From: Bacteroidetes bacterium UBA4416
Lineage (GTDB): Bacteria; Bacteroidota; Bacteroidia; B-17B0; Aurantibacillaceae
DNA length: 64,000 nt
Direction: 5' to 3'
Assembly: GCA_002390745.1 (NCBI GenBank)
Contig: DGQK01000023.1
Location: 1 to 64,000 of the forward strand
Part shown: one piece after another, positions 36,136-44,932 of the stretch
Layout of the letters: the number at the start of each line of letters is the position of its first letter
How positions within the stretch are numbered: the first letter of the stretch is position 1
The notes under the pieces: generated by a model
What the model was told of the DNA's origin: nothing
Databases searched by the model: none
The model's input: only the letters and a program-made list of their open reading frames with translations
Program-made: the position numbers and the translations under genes

Positions 36136-37500
36136 ATGAAATCAACTCTCTTTTCCCTGACTTCGCTTCTATGGCCAGCCGGAAGCATTAAAACAAAAGT
36201 CCTGGTCCTGTTTTCCGCATTGCTGTTAAGTGTTAGCAGCTCCCGGGCCTGCGAAAACAAAGGTATTAATACGGCCTGTTACTATACCCAGAATAATCAT
36301 GTGTTCCTGAACATCAGCATCATGCCCGATTACTGGGGCTGTGTGCACGATCTGGCAACTGCGGGAAATCAGGGGATTGATTACTCGGTTGTGGTATACG
36401 ATAGCCAGGGAAATGTCGTTGGCACCTTCCCGGCGCAAGCCAATTCAAATCCCTTTAGCGTTGATATCGGTACCGGGCTGAATCCTCCCTACATCATCGA
36501 CATCGTAGAAACAGTGGTGTATTTGCCAACCAATACGGTGGTCAACTCCTATCCCTGGGGATTACACTATTCAGTGAATACCAAATGCGATAAGCCCGAT
36601 CCCAATGAGATCAGCGCCTGTTTTAAGAACGATCGCCAATCTATTTATTCCCAGTTCATTTTCCAGGTTCCTGCCGGCTTATATGCCTATTGCCTTTCGG
36701 CAAATGTGACACCCGTTCTGTACATCGTTTCCGGAACGACGCCTATCGCAGGCCCGGTGTCGCCAGCCACTTTCAATTACTCCAGCCTCACGTATAATGT
36801 CTTTCCGTTTCTGGATCCGAATGCCTGCTACGAAGGAGGCCTGATTTTCAGGGACAATGTAACCGGCGTGGAAGATCCTTATGCATACTGGTTAAGCTCC
36901 AACAATTCCACGAATCCTTACGGGCAGATTTGCAATTGTGTCACCTGCGAGGCGGGATTCAGTGCCAATCAGCACATGCATGACGTGAGCAGCACCGATG
37001 TGACCTTCCTCTCCTATAACCCGGCAGCCGTTGCCACAGAAACCTATAACATTACCGGAAGCAATGGCGCAACCTATACGAACGACGGAACAACATCTAT
37101 TCTTTTACCAAACGGAACCTATACGGTGTGCCACACGGTTGTTACCAAAACCAAAGAACGCTGCACCGTATGCAGGGTGATTACCATTACAGGGGATGAT
37201 GGCAACCCTTCCGACCCGACGGGGCCGCTCGGCAAATTCATTTCAGCGACGTCTTTGTCACCGAATCCTTCCTCGGATGCCACAGCCCTGGGCTTTACCT
37301 TGCTGGAGGCCGGAACGGTTGACATACAGGTCATCAATTCCTATGGAAGAACCGTGAAAACCCTGTTAGAGAAAAAAGCGCTGTCGAAAGGCGATCAGGC
37401 ATTTAATTTCTCTACGTCCGATATGGAGGAAGGATTATACACGGTCCGGATCACGACGGATAGCGAAGTCAAAACCATCAACCTCATAGTAAGGCATTAA
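36136..37500 (+). CDS. T9SS-secreted protein, unknown cargo
   Basis: 454 residues with a long signal region (hydrophobic about 22-37), several Cys (CENKG, TACYY, WGCVHD, CDKPD, CVTCEAG) and a PKD-like segment near 280-350. It ends in a type A sorting domain (LSPNPSSDATALGF to KTINLIVRH). The cargo domain was not recognised. Exported to the cell surface by the type IX system. Followed by an intrinsic terminator. Confidence 0.75.
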   Translation: MKSTLFSLTSLLWPAGSIKTKVLVLFSALLLSVSSSRACENKGINTACYYTQNNHVFLNISIMPDYWGCVHDLATAGNQGIDYSVVVYDSQGNVVGTFPAQANSNPFSVDIGTGLNPPYIIDIVETVVYLPTNTVVNSYPWGLHYSVNTKCDKPDPNEISACFKNDRQSIYSQFIFQVPAGLYAYCLSANVTPVLYIVSGTTPIAGPVSPATFNYSSLTYNVFPFLDPNACYEGGLIFRDNVTGVEDPYAYWLSSNNSTNPYGQICNCVTCEAGFSANQHMHDVSSTDVTFLSYNPAAVATETYNITGSNGATYTNDGTTSILLPNGTYTVCHTVVTKTKERCTVCRVITITGDDGNPSDPTGPLGKFISATSLSPNPSSDATALGFTLLEAGTVDIQVINSYGRTVKTLLEKKALSKGDQAFNFSTSDMEEGLYTVRITTDSEVKTINLIVRH

Positions 37501-37520
37501 TCCTTCTCGGTAATTTTATT

Positions 37521-37551
37521 AAAGAGCTGCCTTTATAGCGGCTCTTTTTAT
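37521..37551 (+). terminator. intrinsic terminator
   Basis: AGAGCTGC / GCGGCTCT stem with one G-T pair and a T-rich tail, 20 bases after the T9SS gene. Confidence 0.75.
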
Positions 37552-37711
37552 TTAATCTTCCGGTCAGTTCGGGTAATCCGGAGCAATAGCGAAACCACTT
37601 CTCGATACGATGTCCTGCTAAAGAACCATTGAGACATTACTATGTAACAGAACAATAGAAGTGCTAAGCAGCCTGTCAGACACGGATGACAGGGATCGAA
37701 CGAATCAAAGG

Positions 37712-37774
37712 AAGCCCGAAGGGCTTTAACACGAATAACAAAAATGCCCGTTTCATATCAACCCTGAAAGGGTT
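37712..37774. repeat. two short perfect palindromes
   Basis: AAGCCCGAAGGGCTT (37712-37726) and AACCCTGAAAGGGTT (37760-37774). Such mini-hairpins are scattered in Bacteroidota intergenic regions. Another hairpin of the TCACG/CGTGA kind is at 37882-37897. The stretch 37552-38079 has no convincing gene. Confidence 0.5.
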
Positions 37775-38079
37775 GAACCCTAATGGCACAGATGAAACTA
37801 AGGATAGATAGAACGCTGATTGAGCGCACCAGAATATATCGGGAACAACTCAGACAACTTAACCCGGTAGTCCGTTCGTCATCACGGCATGTCATGATTG
37901 CGCCGCTGTTTCTTTGCGGAGTAAGATGTATCGGAACGCGGCAACTCTTTTTGATACCTGGTTGAATCTTAAATTTAAAGTGAGTTTAAACAAAGGCTGT
38001 AATCCCTTATTTTACTGCTATTCCGGCGGGGATACCTGATCTGAAAAATCAAATCCAAAAAATATTTTTTATTTTTTTG

Positions 38080-38109
38080 TTGGTGAATAAAAAAATTGAT
38101 TTACATTTG
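38080..38109 (+). promoter_or_regulatory. rtcB: rtcB operon promoter
   Basis: TTGGTGAAT (38080-38088) and TACATTTG (38102-38109). From TTGG to TTTGCC it matches the promoter upstream of thg1 at all but three of about 33 positions, with identical spacing. Confidence 0.75.
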
Positions 38110-38153
38110 CCTCACGATAACAAACAATATAACCCACCAAAAAACGAAACAGC

Positions 38154-38186
38154 ATGTTGGTATTAAACTTAAATACGAAGCCTTAA
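38154..38186 (+). CDS. leader peptide in front of the rtcB operon
   Basis: MLVLNLNTKP and stop, 45 bases after the -7 box and before an intrinsic terminator. Three Leu and two Asn among ten codons resemble attenuation peptides, so ribosome progress may control read-through into rtcB. A second CCCGG at 38187-38191 could pair with the terminator's 3' arm and form an anti-terminator. Confidence 0.5.
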   Translation: MLVLNLNTKP

Positions 38187-38217
38187 CCCGGACAACTGCT
38201 ATTATCCATACGTTCAG

Positions 38218-38241
38218 CCCGGTTTAATGCCGGGTTTTTTA
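38218..38241 (+). terminator. leader terminator before rtcB
   Basis: CCCGG-TTTAATG-CCGGG followed by six T, 190 bases before rtcB. With the preceding leader ORF it has the layout of an attenuator. Confidence 0.75.
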
Positions 38242-38431
38242 TTGCCCTGATTTTTTAGAAACAAAAGATCCGAAGCAATAAATTCTGGGGAGACAGAAAA
38301 GATCCGGAATCCACCAATTCAAATTTTAAAGTAAATCTTCGGGTAAGATTTAAAACAGAGTGCGCATGCATTCGCCATTGCCGGAAAATCCCGGCCCTGG
38401 AAAGCTTTTCCCGGAACGAAAAAACTCAATC

Positions 38432-39835
38432 ATGGGAAAAAACCGATTGAAGGGGAAGCACCTGCGTAAGACTGATTTCCCTTCGGATATAGCGAAAAGT
38501 GTCGCTATCAATATCATGACGAAACATTACAAGCATGTTTCCAATGATGAAAAAATAGAAATTATTAATGACGTTCTTTCAGATCCTGAAAACTTTGTAG
38601 AGCACCCACACCTTTATCCTTTGGCGCTGGCCCTTACAGGGAAGCCTAAGCTGAAAAGCGATTACGAGGTGTACGAGCTCAAAAACAGCGGCAACTTCAA
38701 CATCTACGGGGAAGAGCATATCGACGACAATGCCATCCGGCAGATGGAAGCAGCGATGCGACTGCCCATCTCCGCGAAAGGCGCCTTAATGCCGGATGCC
38801 CATCATGGCTATGGCTTGCCGATCGGTGGTGTGCTGGCTGCGAGAAACGCGGTCATCCCTTTCGGTGTCGGCCTCGACATCGGTTGCCGCATGGCCCTGA
38901 GCATTTACGATCTTCCGGCGGATTACATCCAGAAGAAAGAATACGACCTGCACAAGGCACTGAAGCGCTGCACGCATTTCGGAAACGATGGTACGCTGGA
39001 CTTTAAAGTAGACCACGAAGTATTGGAGCGCCCCGAATTCAAGGCGACTGCCCTCCTGCAAAAGCTGCATGGCAAAGCCTGGTACCAGCTGGGCTCTTCC
39101 GGAACCGGGAACCATTTTGTGGAATTCGGTATGGTAGCCATTCACGAAGGTAACGGTCTGGGCATTGCCCCCGGGAAGTACACCGGCATCCTGTCGCACA
39201 GTGGTTCCCGCGGTATGGGGGCCGCTATTGCAGCGCAGTACACCCGCATCGCTACAGAGAAGTGCAAACTGCCTCGTGAGTTGCAGTCGATGGCCTGGCT
39301 AAATATGGATGAAGAGGCCGGACAGGAATACTGGCTCTCGATGAACCTGGCCGGGGATTATGCCACGGCCTGCCACGACGTGATCCACCGGAACCTTGAA
39401 AGGGAACTGGGCCTGGAGGCCATTTGCAAAGTGGAGAACCATCACAATTTTGCCTGGAAGGAAATTCATCAGGACGAAGAGCTGATCGTTCATCGCAAAG
39501 GCGCCACGCCGGCTGCGAAAGGCGAGCTGGGAATTATTCCCGGGAGCATGAGCAGCAATGGTTACATCGTCAGCGGCCTGGGAGATCCGGGTTCCCTGAA
39601 CTCTGCCTCACACGGAGCCGGACGTAAAATGTCGCGCAAGGAAGCGAAGGAGAAGATCACGAAGTCTTCGATGAATAAACTCTTATCGGAGCATCGTGTC
39701 AAGCTCATTGGTGGAGGCGTGGAAGAAGCTTCCGCAGCCTACAAGGATATTGAAGCGGTGATGAGCAGCCAGCAGCAACTCGTGAAAGTAGAGGGCGCTT
39801 TTACGCCAAAAATTGTCAGGATGAACAAGAGTTAA
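38432..39835 (+). CDS. rtcB: RNA ligase RtcB (PrfH-associated type)
   Basis: 467 residues from the ATG at 38432; the open frame begins farther upstream but without conserved residues. RtcB motifs in order: DAHHGYGLPIGG, GVGLDIGCRMA (metal Cys), THFGNDG, GTGNHFVEFG, SHSGSRG, ENHHNFAWKE, HRKGATPA, and NSASHGAGRKMSR with the GMP-accepting His near 394. RtcB joins 2',3'-cyclic phosphate or 3'-phosphate RNA ends to 5'-OH ends using GTP and Mn. Its neighbour is PrfH; in E. coli the RtcB2-PrfH pair repairs 16S rRNA cut in the decoding centre by colicin E3-like toxins. The same job is likely here. Confidence 0.95.
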   Translation: MGKNRLKGKHLRKTDFPSDIAKSVAINIMTKHYKHVSNDEKIEIINDVLSDPENFVEHPHLYPLALALTGKPKLKSDYEVYELKNSGNFNIYGEEHIDDNAIRQMEAAMRLPISAKGALMPDAHHGYGLPIGGVLAARNAVIPFGVGLDIGCRMALSIYDLPADYIQKKEYDLHKALKRCTHFGNDGTLDFKVDHEVLERPEFKATALLQKLHGKAWYQLGSSGTGNHFVEFGMVAIHEGNGLGIAPGKYTGILSHSGSRGMGAAIAAQYTRIATEKCKLPRELQSMAWLNMDEEAGQEYWLSMNLAGDYATACHDVIHRNLERELGLEAICKVENHHNFAWKEIHQDEELIVHRKGATPAAKGELGIIPGSMSSNGYIVSGLGDPGSLNSASHGAGRKMSRKEAKEKITKSSMNKLLSEHRVKLIGGGVEEASAAYKDIEAVMSSQQQLVKVEGAFTPKIVRMNKS

Positions 39836-39842
39836 AAACAAA

Positions 39843-39914
39843 CCGTCATTGCGAGCGTAGCGAAGCAATCTCATTATTAGAAAGATTGCTTCGTCCTCCG
39901 TCCTCGCAATGACG
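39843..39914. repeat. dispersed palindromic repeat, copy 2
   Basis: Same element as at 21914, inserted in the 91-base gap between rtcB and prfH. In RNA it would form a long hairpin in the mRNA between the two genes. Confidence 0.85.
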
Positions 39915-39926
39915 AAACAAGAAACA

Positions 39927-40556
39927 ATGGAAACAAAAATCATACAGATCACTTCCGGAAAAGGACCGGCTGAATGCTGCCTCGCGGTAGCGCTGGCTTT
40001 AAAGGAAATGCTCAAAGAAGCAAAAGCCCAGGGCTTGAAGCATGAGGTCATCGACCGTTTTCCGGGACAGGAGAATGGTACACTGGCATCTGCCAGCCTC
40101 AAGCTCTGCGGAAAAGGAGTCGTGGCATTTTCGAAAAGCTGGGAAGGCGTATTGCAATGGATCGCGCAAAGCCCTTACCGGAAATTTCACAAACGGAAAA
40201 ACTGGTTCGTTGGTATTTCGGTGTACGATACCTCGCTACTGCCGGAATGGAAAGAGAAAGACATTGTCTTCCAGACGATGCGCTCCTCAGGCCCCGGAGG
40301 CCAGAATGTGAATAAAGTAGAATCGGCAGTCAGGGCTTTGCATGTGCCGTCAGGCGTGCAGGTAGCGGTAAGCGATTCGCGCTCGCAACTCCAGAATAAA
40401 AAGCTGGCGGTAGAGCGCCTGAAGGAAGCCTTTGCCCTTTGGCAGATTGCCGTCCTTCAAAAAACACAGCAGGAGCAGTGGCAAAACCACAACGTGCTCG
40501 AACGCGGAAATCCGGTGCGCGTCTACGTCGGGAAAGATTTCATAAAACAAACGTAA
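39927..40556 (+). CDS. prfH: peptide chain release factor H
   Basis: 209 residues from the ATG at 39927; an in-frame ATG at 39909 is part of the palindromic repeat and is rejected. The GGQ motif is SSGPGGQNVNKVESAVRALH, and the C-terminal helix (LQNKKLAVERL, QEQWQNHN) is that of class-I release factors. It lacks the stop-codon recognition domain typical of RF1/RF2, as expected for RF-H. It releases peptides from ribosomes with a damaged decoding centre, so that RtcB can reach the rRNA ends. Directly upstream of the AAA/M41 gene with abutting codons. Confidence 0.93.
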   Translation: METKIIQITSGKGPAECCLAVALALKEMLKEAKAQGLKHEVIDRFPGQENGTLASASLKLCGKGVVAFSKSWEGVLQWIAQSPYRKFHKRKNWFVGISVYDTSLLPEWKEKDIVFQTMRSSGPGGQNVNKVESAVRALHVPSGVQVAVSDSRSQLQNKKLAVERLKEAFALWQIAVLQKTQQEQWQNHNVLERGNPVRVYVGKDFIKQT

Positions 40557-42605
40557 ATGGAACAGCATACGATACATCAGGAGATCATCCTGAAAAAAGA
40601 AAAGCTCCAGGCGATCAGCCTGGAGTTAAAAACACAGTTCATCGGCCTGGATGAAATCATTGACGAAGTGATGAACCTCGTGTCGGCCTGGTACGTTTTT
40701 CCCCAGGCCCAGTTGCGCCCGATGGTGATCAACCTCTGGGGGATGACAGGCTCAGGGAAAACGGCCCTCGTGAAAAAACTGGTGGAGCTCCTGGAATACA
40801 AAAAGCTCTATGCCCAGATGGATATGGGAGAATTTGAGTCCGATTCGGCCTCCTGGTTCAAAAGCACGCTCACCGACGATTTGGAGTTTTTTCATGAAAA
40901 ACCCTGCGTCATCTGCCTGGATGAATTCCAGTTTGCGCGCACCATTGATGCCAACGGCGAAGAACTTGGGAAAGATAAGCTCCGCGTGATCTGGGATCTG
41001 GTGGACAGCGGCAGGATCAACTACATTACCTACAACAATACCTATTACCTGAAGCGTGCCGATGCCTGCCTGCTGTCTCTTTCGAAAGCAAAGGACCAGG
41101 GAGTGGAGGTGGAAAAAGGCCTTGTAACCAAACATGAAGAAGCCTTTCTGGAGATCTTCAAAAATTTCTATTTCGGGAATCAGAACCGCACGGAAGCCGT
41201 AGACAAAAATTATTTTCTGTCCAGGGATTTTTCCGAAGGCTTATTTTACCTGCTCAACGATGACGACCTCACGCTGGATGCCCTGCAACAGGAGCTTAAA
41301 CAGGCAGACCTTAAAGCCATTGCCGACCTTGTTCACAGAGGCATGCGGAACCGCAGCGCGCTTAAGGAGCTCGATCTTTCCAAAGCCCTGATCTTCATCC
41401 TGGGTAATCTCGACGAAGCTTATGGGATGAGCCGCTCCATGAATCCCGACATCAGCGCCGATGAGTTGCATGCTTCCACACTCCGGATCAATATCACCAA
41501 TATCAAATCTGCGCTGAAACAACGCTTTCGAGCCGAGCAGATCGCGCGCTTGGGCAATAACCATGTTATTTACAGGGCCTTTAAAAATGAGCATTTCAAA
41601 GAGCTGATCCGAAGAGAATTGTTTCGGGTGAATGCCTTTGTAGAAGAACAATTTGGGTTCGGGATGCTGTACCATAACTCCGTGCATGACCTTGTATACC
41701 GGGAAGGCGTCTTTCCGGCACAGGGCACGCGCCCCGTTCTTACCACCATTAAGAACTACATCGAATCCTGGGCGAGTAAGGTCGCTGTGGAGGCGATCGT
41801 GAAAAAACTGGAAGTCTCTGTTGTGGAATGGTCCTATGTAGAGGATAAATATGTGTTCGTCTTCAAGGACCGTCAGAATACGGTACTGAATATTTACGAG
41901 GAAAAAGTGATCCTGAAGATCGACTCGCTCCGTTCGGTAACAGACAAGGACTTGCAGGCGCACACAGCGGTCCATGAGGCCGGCCATGCGGTATTGGCGG
42001 CACTAACGCTTCGCATTTTGCCTTCGCTGATCGTTTCAAAGTCGGCAGCCGACAGCTGCGACGGATTTTGCATGGTAAATATGCCTGAGGGCCTGACGAC
42101 ACGCGGAACCCTGAAAAAAGAGATTGTCATTTCACTCGGAGGCTACGTGGCCGAGAAAATGATCTTTGGAGAAGAGAACACCTCTTCCGGTGTTTACTCC
42201 GACATCGAAGAAGCGACTAACCTGGCCAATAAAGCGATCAAGTATTATGCAATGGGTTCCGACCCAATAGCCATTGCTGTTGCCGGACCGGGCAGTAACG
42301 AGTACTTCTTCATGACAGAAAAGCACCGGGAGGAAGCCATGCAGCTCATATACGATTGCAGGGAAGAGGCGGAACGAATCCTTGAACAAAACAAGCTGCT
42401 GCTGTTGAAGATCTCCGAATACCTCACAGAACATCACAGGATGGATGAACAAATGCTTTCCGGTTTTGTCAGGAAATATGCGGTAGACAGCTGGGTGAGG
42501 GAAGAAGGGTTTAAAAAGAAGGACCACTACTTTTCCTTTGTGTCTGTGTTACAGGAGCAAATTAATGAACTGCAACGTAAGGCTCAGCCGCTTGAAAGAC
42601 ATTAG
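40557..42605 (+). CDS. AAA+ ATPase fused to M41 (FtsH-type) metalloprotease
   Basis: 682 residues. N-terminal Clp/Torsin-like AAA+ domain: WGMTGSGKTALVKK (Walker A near 60-73), VICLDEFQFA (Walker B near 116-125), a long helical insert, then a linker. C-terminal M41 peptidase: HEAGHAVLAA (zinc His near 473 and 477) and SDIEEATNLA (third ligand Asp). No membrane segment is seen, unlike FtsH. Its ATG follows the prfH stop directly, so it is the third member of the rRNA-repair operon. It may degrade peptides or proteins released from damaged ribosomes; this is inference. Its stop codon lies within the terminal repeat of a MITE-like element. Confidence 0.85.
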   Translation: MEQHTIHQEIILKKEKLQAISLELKTQFIGLDEIIDEVMNLVSAWYVFPQAQLRPMVINLWGMTGSGKTALVKKLVELLEYKKLYAQMDMGEFESDSASWFKSTLTDDLEFFHEKPCVICLDEFQFARTIDANGEELGKDKLRVIWDLVDSGRINYITYNNTYYLKRADACLLSLSKAKDQGVEVEKGLVTKHEEAFLEIFKNFYFGNQNRTEAVDKNYFLSRDFSEGLFYLLNDDDLTLDALQQELKQADLKAIADLVHRGMRNRSALKELDLSKALIFILGNLDEAYGMSRSMNPDISADELHASTLRINITNIKSALKQRFRAEQIARLGNNHVIYRAFKNEHFKELIRRELFRVNAFVEEQFGFGMLYHNSVHDLVYREGVFPAQGTRPVLTTIKNYIESWASKVAVEAIVKKLEVSVVEWSYVEDKYVFVFKDRQNTVLNIYEEKVILKIDSLRSVTDKDLQAHTAVHEAGHAVLAALTLRILPSLIVSKSAADSCDGFCMVNMPEGLTTRGTLKKEIVISLGGYVAEKMIFGEENTSSGVYSDIEEATNLANKAIKYYAMGSDPIAIAVAGPGSNEYFFMTEKHREEAMQLIYDCREEAERILEQNKLLLLKISEYLTEHHRMDEQMLSGFVRKYAVDSWVREEGFKKKDHYFSFVSVLQEQINELQRKAQPLERH

Positions 42606-42766
42606 AAGCCATCTCAAAAATAGGTTTTAGGCTATTTGTGCAGGATTTTCCATTCAGGTGAGGCTCTTTTCGAAGCTCATACTCTTGCAGTCTGGGCTAG
42701 AAAAGAAACGAAGCATGAATAGAAAAGACGCGCAAAGAGGCAACAGGTATTTATGAGATGGCTTCT
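42604..42766. mobile_element. MITE-like element with 19-bp terminal inverted repeats
   Basis: AGAAGCCATCTCAAAAATA at 42604-42622 and its inverse at 42748-42766 (18 of 19 bases match) flank 125 bases without a gene. The left end supplies the stop codon of the AAA/M41 gene, so the last residues of that protein may have been changed by insertion. Confidence 0.6.
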
Positions 42767-42899
42767 TGAAGCATGTTCGCAATCGGGCCAGGCGGCCATT
42801 TAAAAACTCAGGTAGTTTTACCCGTTCCAAATCGGTTATTTCTACGCGTGTGCAATTCAGGACTTTGCCATAAGTTTGGTTTAAGAAATTTCATAAACC

Positions 42900-44309
42900 A
42901 TGTCTATAGCAATTCAACAACTCGCCGGCCGGGCAGGGATTTTTGTTCTGGCACTGGCATTGGCTTCATGCCATCATGAGTCAAAAGAAGGTGGATCTTC
43001 CACGAGCGACAGCGTATCGGCTCCTCAGCCTTCAGTAGCCTGTGGTCCTGATACGCCGGTCTTTTCCTCCTATGTGCCCCATGAAGTCGATATCTTTCTT
43101 AACAACGGCTACCAGGGACTCACGCCGAAGACGCAACCCTGCTTCGATGTGTTTTCCTGGCAGTCTTTCATTGCTCTCAACTGGCCTGCTAATCCGGATG
43201 GCTTGCCGGTGAAAGGTAATTTCACGGACGATCCTCAAGCCATGCGTGTGTGGGAATACTACACCGATCCGGCAGTTATCTTTGAAACAAACGAGCAGCT
43301 CCTGCCTTTCTCAGGGCCCATCAAGAAGAGCTCAGGCCTTAAAGGGCTGCGGATGTTTGCCAAGCTCAGTCACGAGTTGCTGAATGTGCCGGCTTCTATC
43401 AGGGAAGCAACAGGCCAGCCGCTGATCGACAAGAACCTTAATTTTGCACTGTATGAGATCCGGCTCAACCCGGATGAAGTCGATTACATCCTCGGGGATT
43501 CACTTTATACATTGGAAGGACAGCAAAAGCATACCATTAATTTCCCCGCAGGCTCAGCTACCGGGAAGGTGGGAGCGATGGAGATCAAAGCAACCTGGAA
43601 AATCCTTGCAGGCTCCGATGACAGCACCAAATTCTATCGCCGCAGGGCTGTGATCTATGTCCCCGCCAGGCAAAGCGCCAGCGGTAAGCCTTTATTCCTT
43701 ACGGAAACCGTTGGCCTGGTAGCCATGCACATCATTCACAAAACCACCAAATTCCCGTTCTGGGTATGGACCACTTTTGAGCACATCGACAACGCGCCGG
43801 AGCAGGCACAGCTGGGTCAGGCAGGCAGCCAGTATTCTTTCTATAACCCGGCCTGTACTTCCTGCACGGAGAATACGCCGGTTAAAACACCGAAGGATGA
43901 TTATATCTGGCAAACCACCAAACCCTACGCCAAAGCCTATGCTGTTAATGGAAAATACGGAACACAGGCAGTAAGAAGCAACCCTGTGTATGGCCCGACC
44001 GAAATGGTAAACCAGACCTGGCAGAAAGCCCTCCGGGAAGCAGGCTCTGTGTTTGCCAATTACCGCCTCATCGGGTCGCAATGGTCTGTTGTGAGCGAAA
44101 CATTCCCTGCCGACACAATACCGGCACCCGACACATTGGCCAATACCACGCTGGAAACCTACATCCAGAACAGTTCCTGCACAATGACCTGCCATCGCTT
44201 TGCAAAAGACGCAGCGGGAAACAACGCCGACTTTAGCTTTATTCTCGGTCATGCACGCAGCGTAGCCTATCTGAAAAAAATGAAAGAGAGTACAAAGGAG
44301 AAACCGTAA
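42900..44309 (+). CDS. lipoprotein with CxxxCH motif, cytochrome-like
   Basis: 469 residues; lipobox LALASCHHES (Cys24). A central conserved-looking segment CFDVFSWQSFIALNWPANP is followed by beta-rich sequence with four further Cys (PACTSCTEN and others). Near the C-terminus SSCTMTCHRFA and FSFILGHARS resemble a c-type heme site, but with three residues between the Cys (CxxxCH). Similar lipoproteins are annotated as cytochrome-like in Bacteroidota. If heme binds, it acts in the periplasm or at the outer membrane. Not clearly linked to the RNA genes on either side. Confidence 0.6.
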   Translation: MSIAIQQLAGRAGIFVLALALASCHHESKEGGSSTSDSVSAPQPSVACGPDTPVFSSYVPHEVDIFLNNGYQGLTPKTQPCFDVFSWQSFIALNWPANPDGLPVKGNFTDDPQAMRVWEYYTDPAVIFETNEQLLPFSGPIKKSSGLKGLRMFAKLSHELLNVPASIREATGQPLIDKNLNFALYEIRLNPDEVDYILGDSLYTLEGQQKHTINFPAGSATGKVGAMEIKATWKILAGSDDSTKFYRRRAVIYVPARQSASGKPLFLTETVGLVAMHIIHKTTKFPFWVWTTFEHIDNAPEQAQLGQAGSQYSFYNPACTSCTENTPVKTPKDDYIWQTTKPYAKAYAVNGKYGTQAVRSNPVYGPTEMVNQTWQKALREAGSVFANYRLIGSQWSVVSETFPADTIPAPDTLANTTLETYIQNSSCTMTCHRFAKDAAGNNADFSFILGHARSVAYLKKMKESTKEKP

Positions 44310-44556
44310 TGCCCTGTAACCCTTGGTATAAGCCTGTTCGGAGGAATTGACCTGTAAAAACGATTTATCTTTTTGAGGGATATTTATTTTTTGGAAACAG
44401 TTTACGAACTGAAAAATAATATTCACTCAATAGAATCAGGTTTAAATTAATTTATATTAATTTTAAGTATGCTCTGTAAGCATTGATTTTACTGACTATT
44501 CAGAGGATCGTTGTTTGTGATTTAAAATTGAATTGAATTTTTTTTAAAAAAATTAG

Positions 44557-44586
44557 TTGGCGAATGAAAAATTTGATTTACATTTG
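44557..44586 (+). promoter_or_regulatory. thg1: thg1 operon promoter
   Basis: TTGGCGAAT (44557-44565) and TACATTTG (44579-44586), near-identical to the rtcB promoter with the same 22-base offset. Confidence 0.75.
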
Positions 44587-44609
44587 CCGAAGAAATTAGT
44601 AAAAATCAA

Positions 44610-44687
44610 ATGAAACATTGCTTTACATATCACGCAGAACTAAGTCAGATAGGGCGTTCGCCGCTCTTGGACTTATGGGGTATCTAA
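44610..44687 (+). CDS. leader peptide in front of thg1
   Basis: 25-residue ORF beginning MKHCFTYHAEL and ending LLDLWGI, 23 bases after the -7 box and followed by an intrinsic terminator. It contains two His in the first eight codons, which is notable before a tRNA-His enzyme. Layout as in front of rtcB. Confidence 0.5.
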   Translation: MKHCFTYHAELSQIGRSPLLDLWGI

Positions 44688-44716
44688 GCTGTTTTTATAA
44701 ATTATAAAAATAAGTG

Positions 44717-44749
44717 AAAGCCCCGGTTCGATAGATCGGGGCTTTTTTA
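44717..44749 (+). terminator. first leader terminator before thg1
   Basis: AAAGCCCCG / CGGGGCTTT stem and T run, 30 bases after the leader ORF. Confidence 0.85.
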
Positions 44750-44761
44750 TTGAAGCAAAAC

Positions 44762-44862
44762 ATGAAACGAAGTTTGCAACCCATAGTATATATTCTGGCA
44801 GGGAGTACCTGAAAGGAGATCGTATGCGCCGGCATGTCCGGCAGAAACCCGGTCTCTGTTGA
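44762..44862 (+). other. two further short ORFs in the thg1 leader
   Basis: ATG at 44762 opens MKRSLQPIVYILAGST; a strong AAAGGAG site then precedes ATG 44824, opening MRRHVRQKPGLC, whose stop lies inside the second terminator hairpin. A clear ribosome site is unusual in this phylum and its position suggests translation-linked control of the terminator. Confidence 0.35.
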
Positions 44863-44878
44863 AAGACCGGGTTTTTTT
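44845..44878 (+). terminator. second leader terminator before thg1
   Basis: AAACCCGGTCT / AGACCGGGTTT stem of 11 bp with an 8-base loop and seven T, 55 bases before the thg1 ATG. Confidence 0.88.
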
Positions 44879-44932
44879 ATGCTCAGACGAAAAGAATAAA
44901 CAAAAGAAATAGAAACCAAAAGAACAGAAATC

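Noticed and set aside
37783..37965. 60-codon ORF after the short palindromes
   Set aside because: Crosses a hairpin repeat, has no recognisable features and no promoter.
38360..38431. Upstream extension of RtcB
   Set aside because: Sequence before Met 38432 does not match RtcB and is low-complexity.
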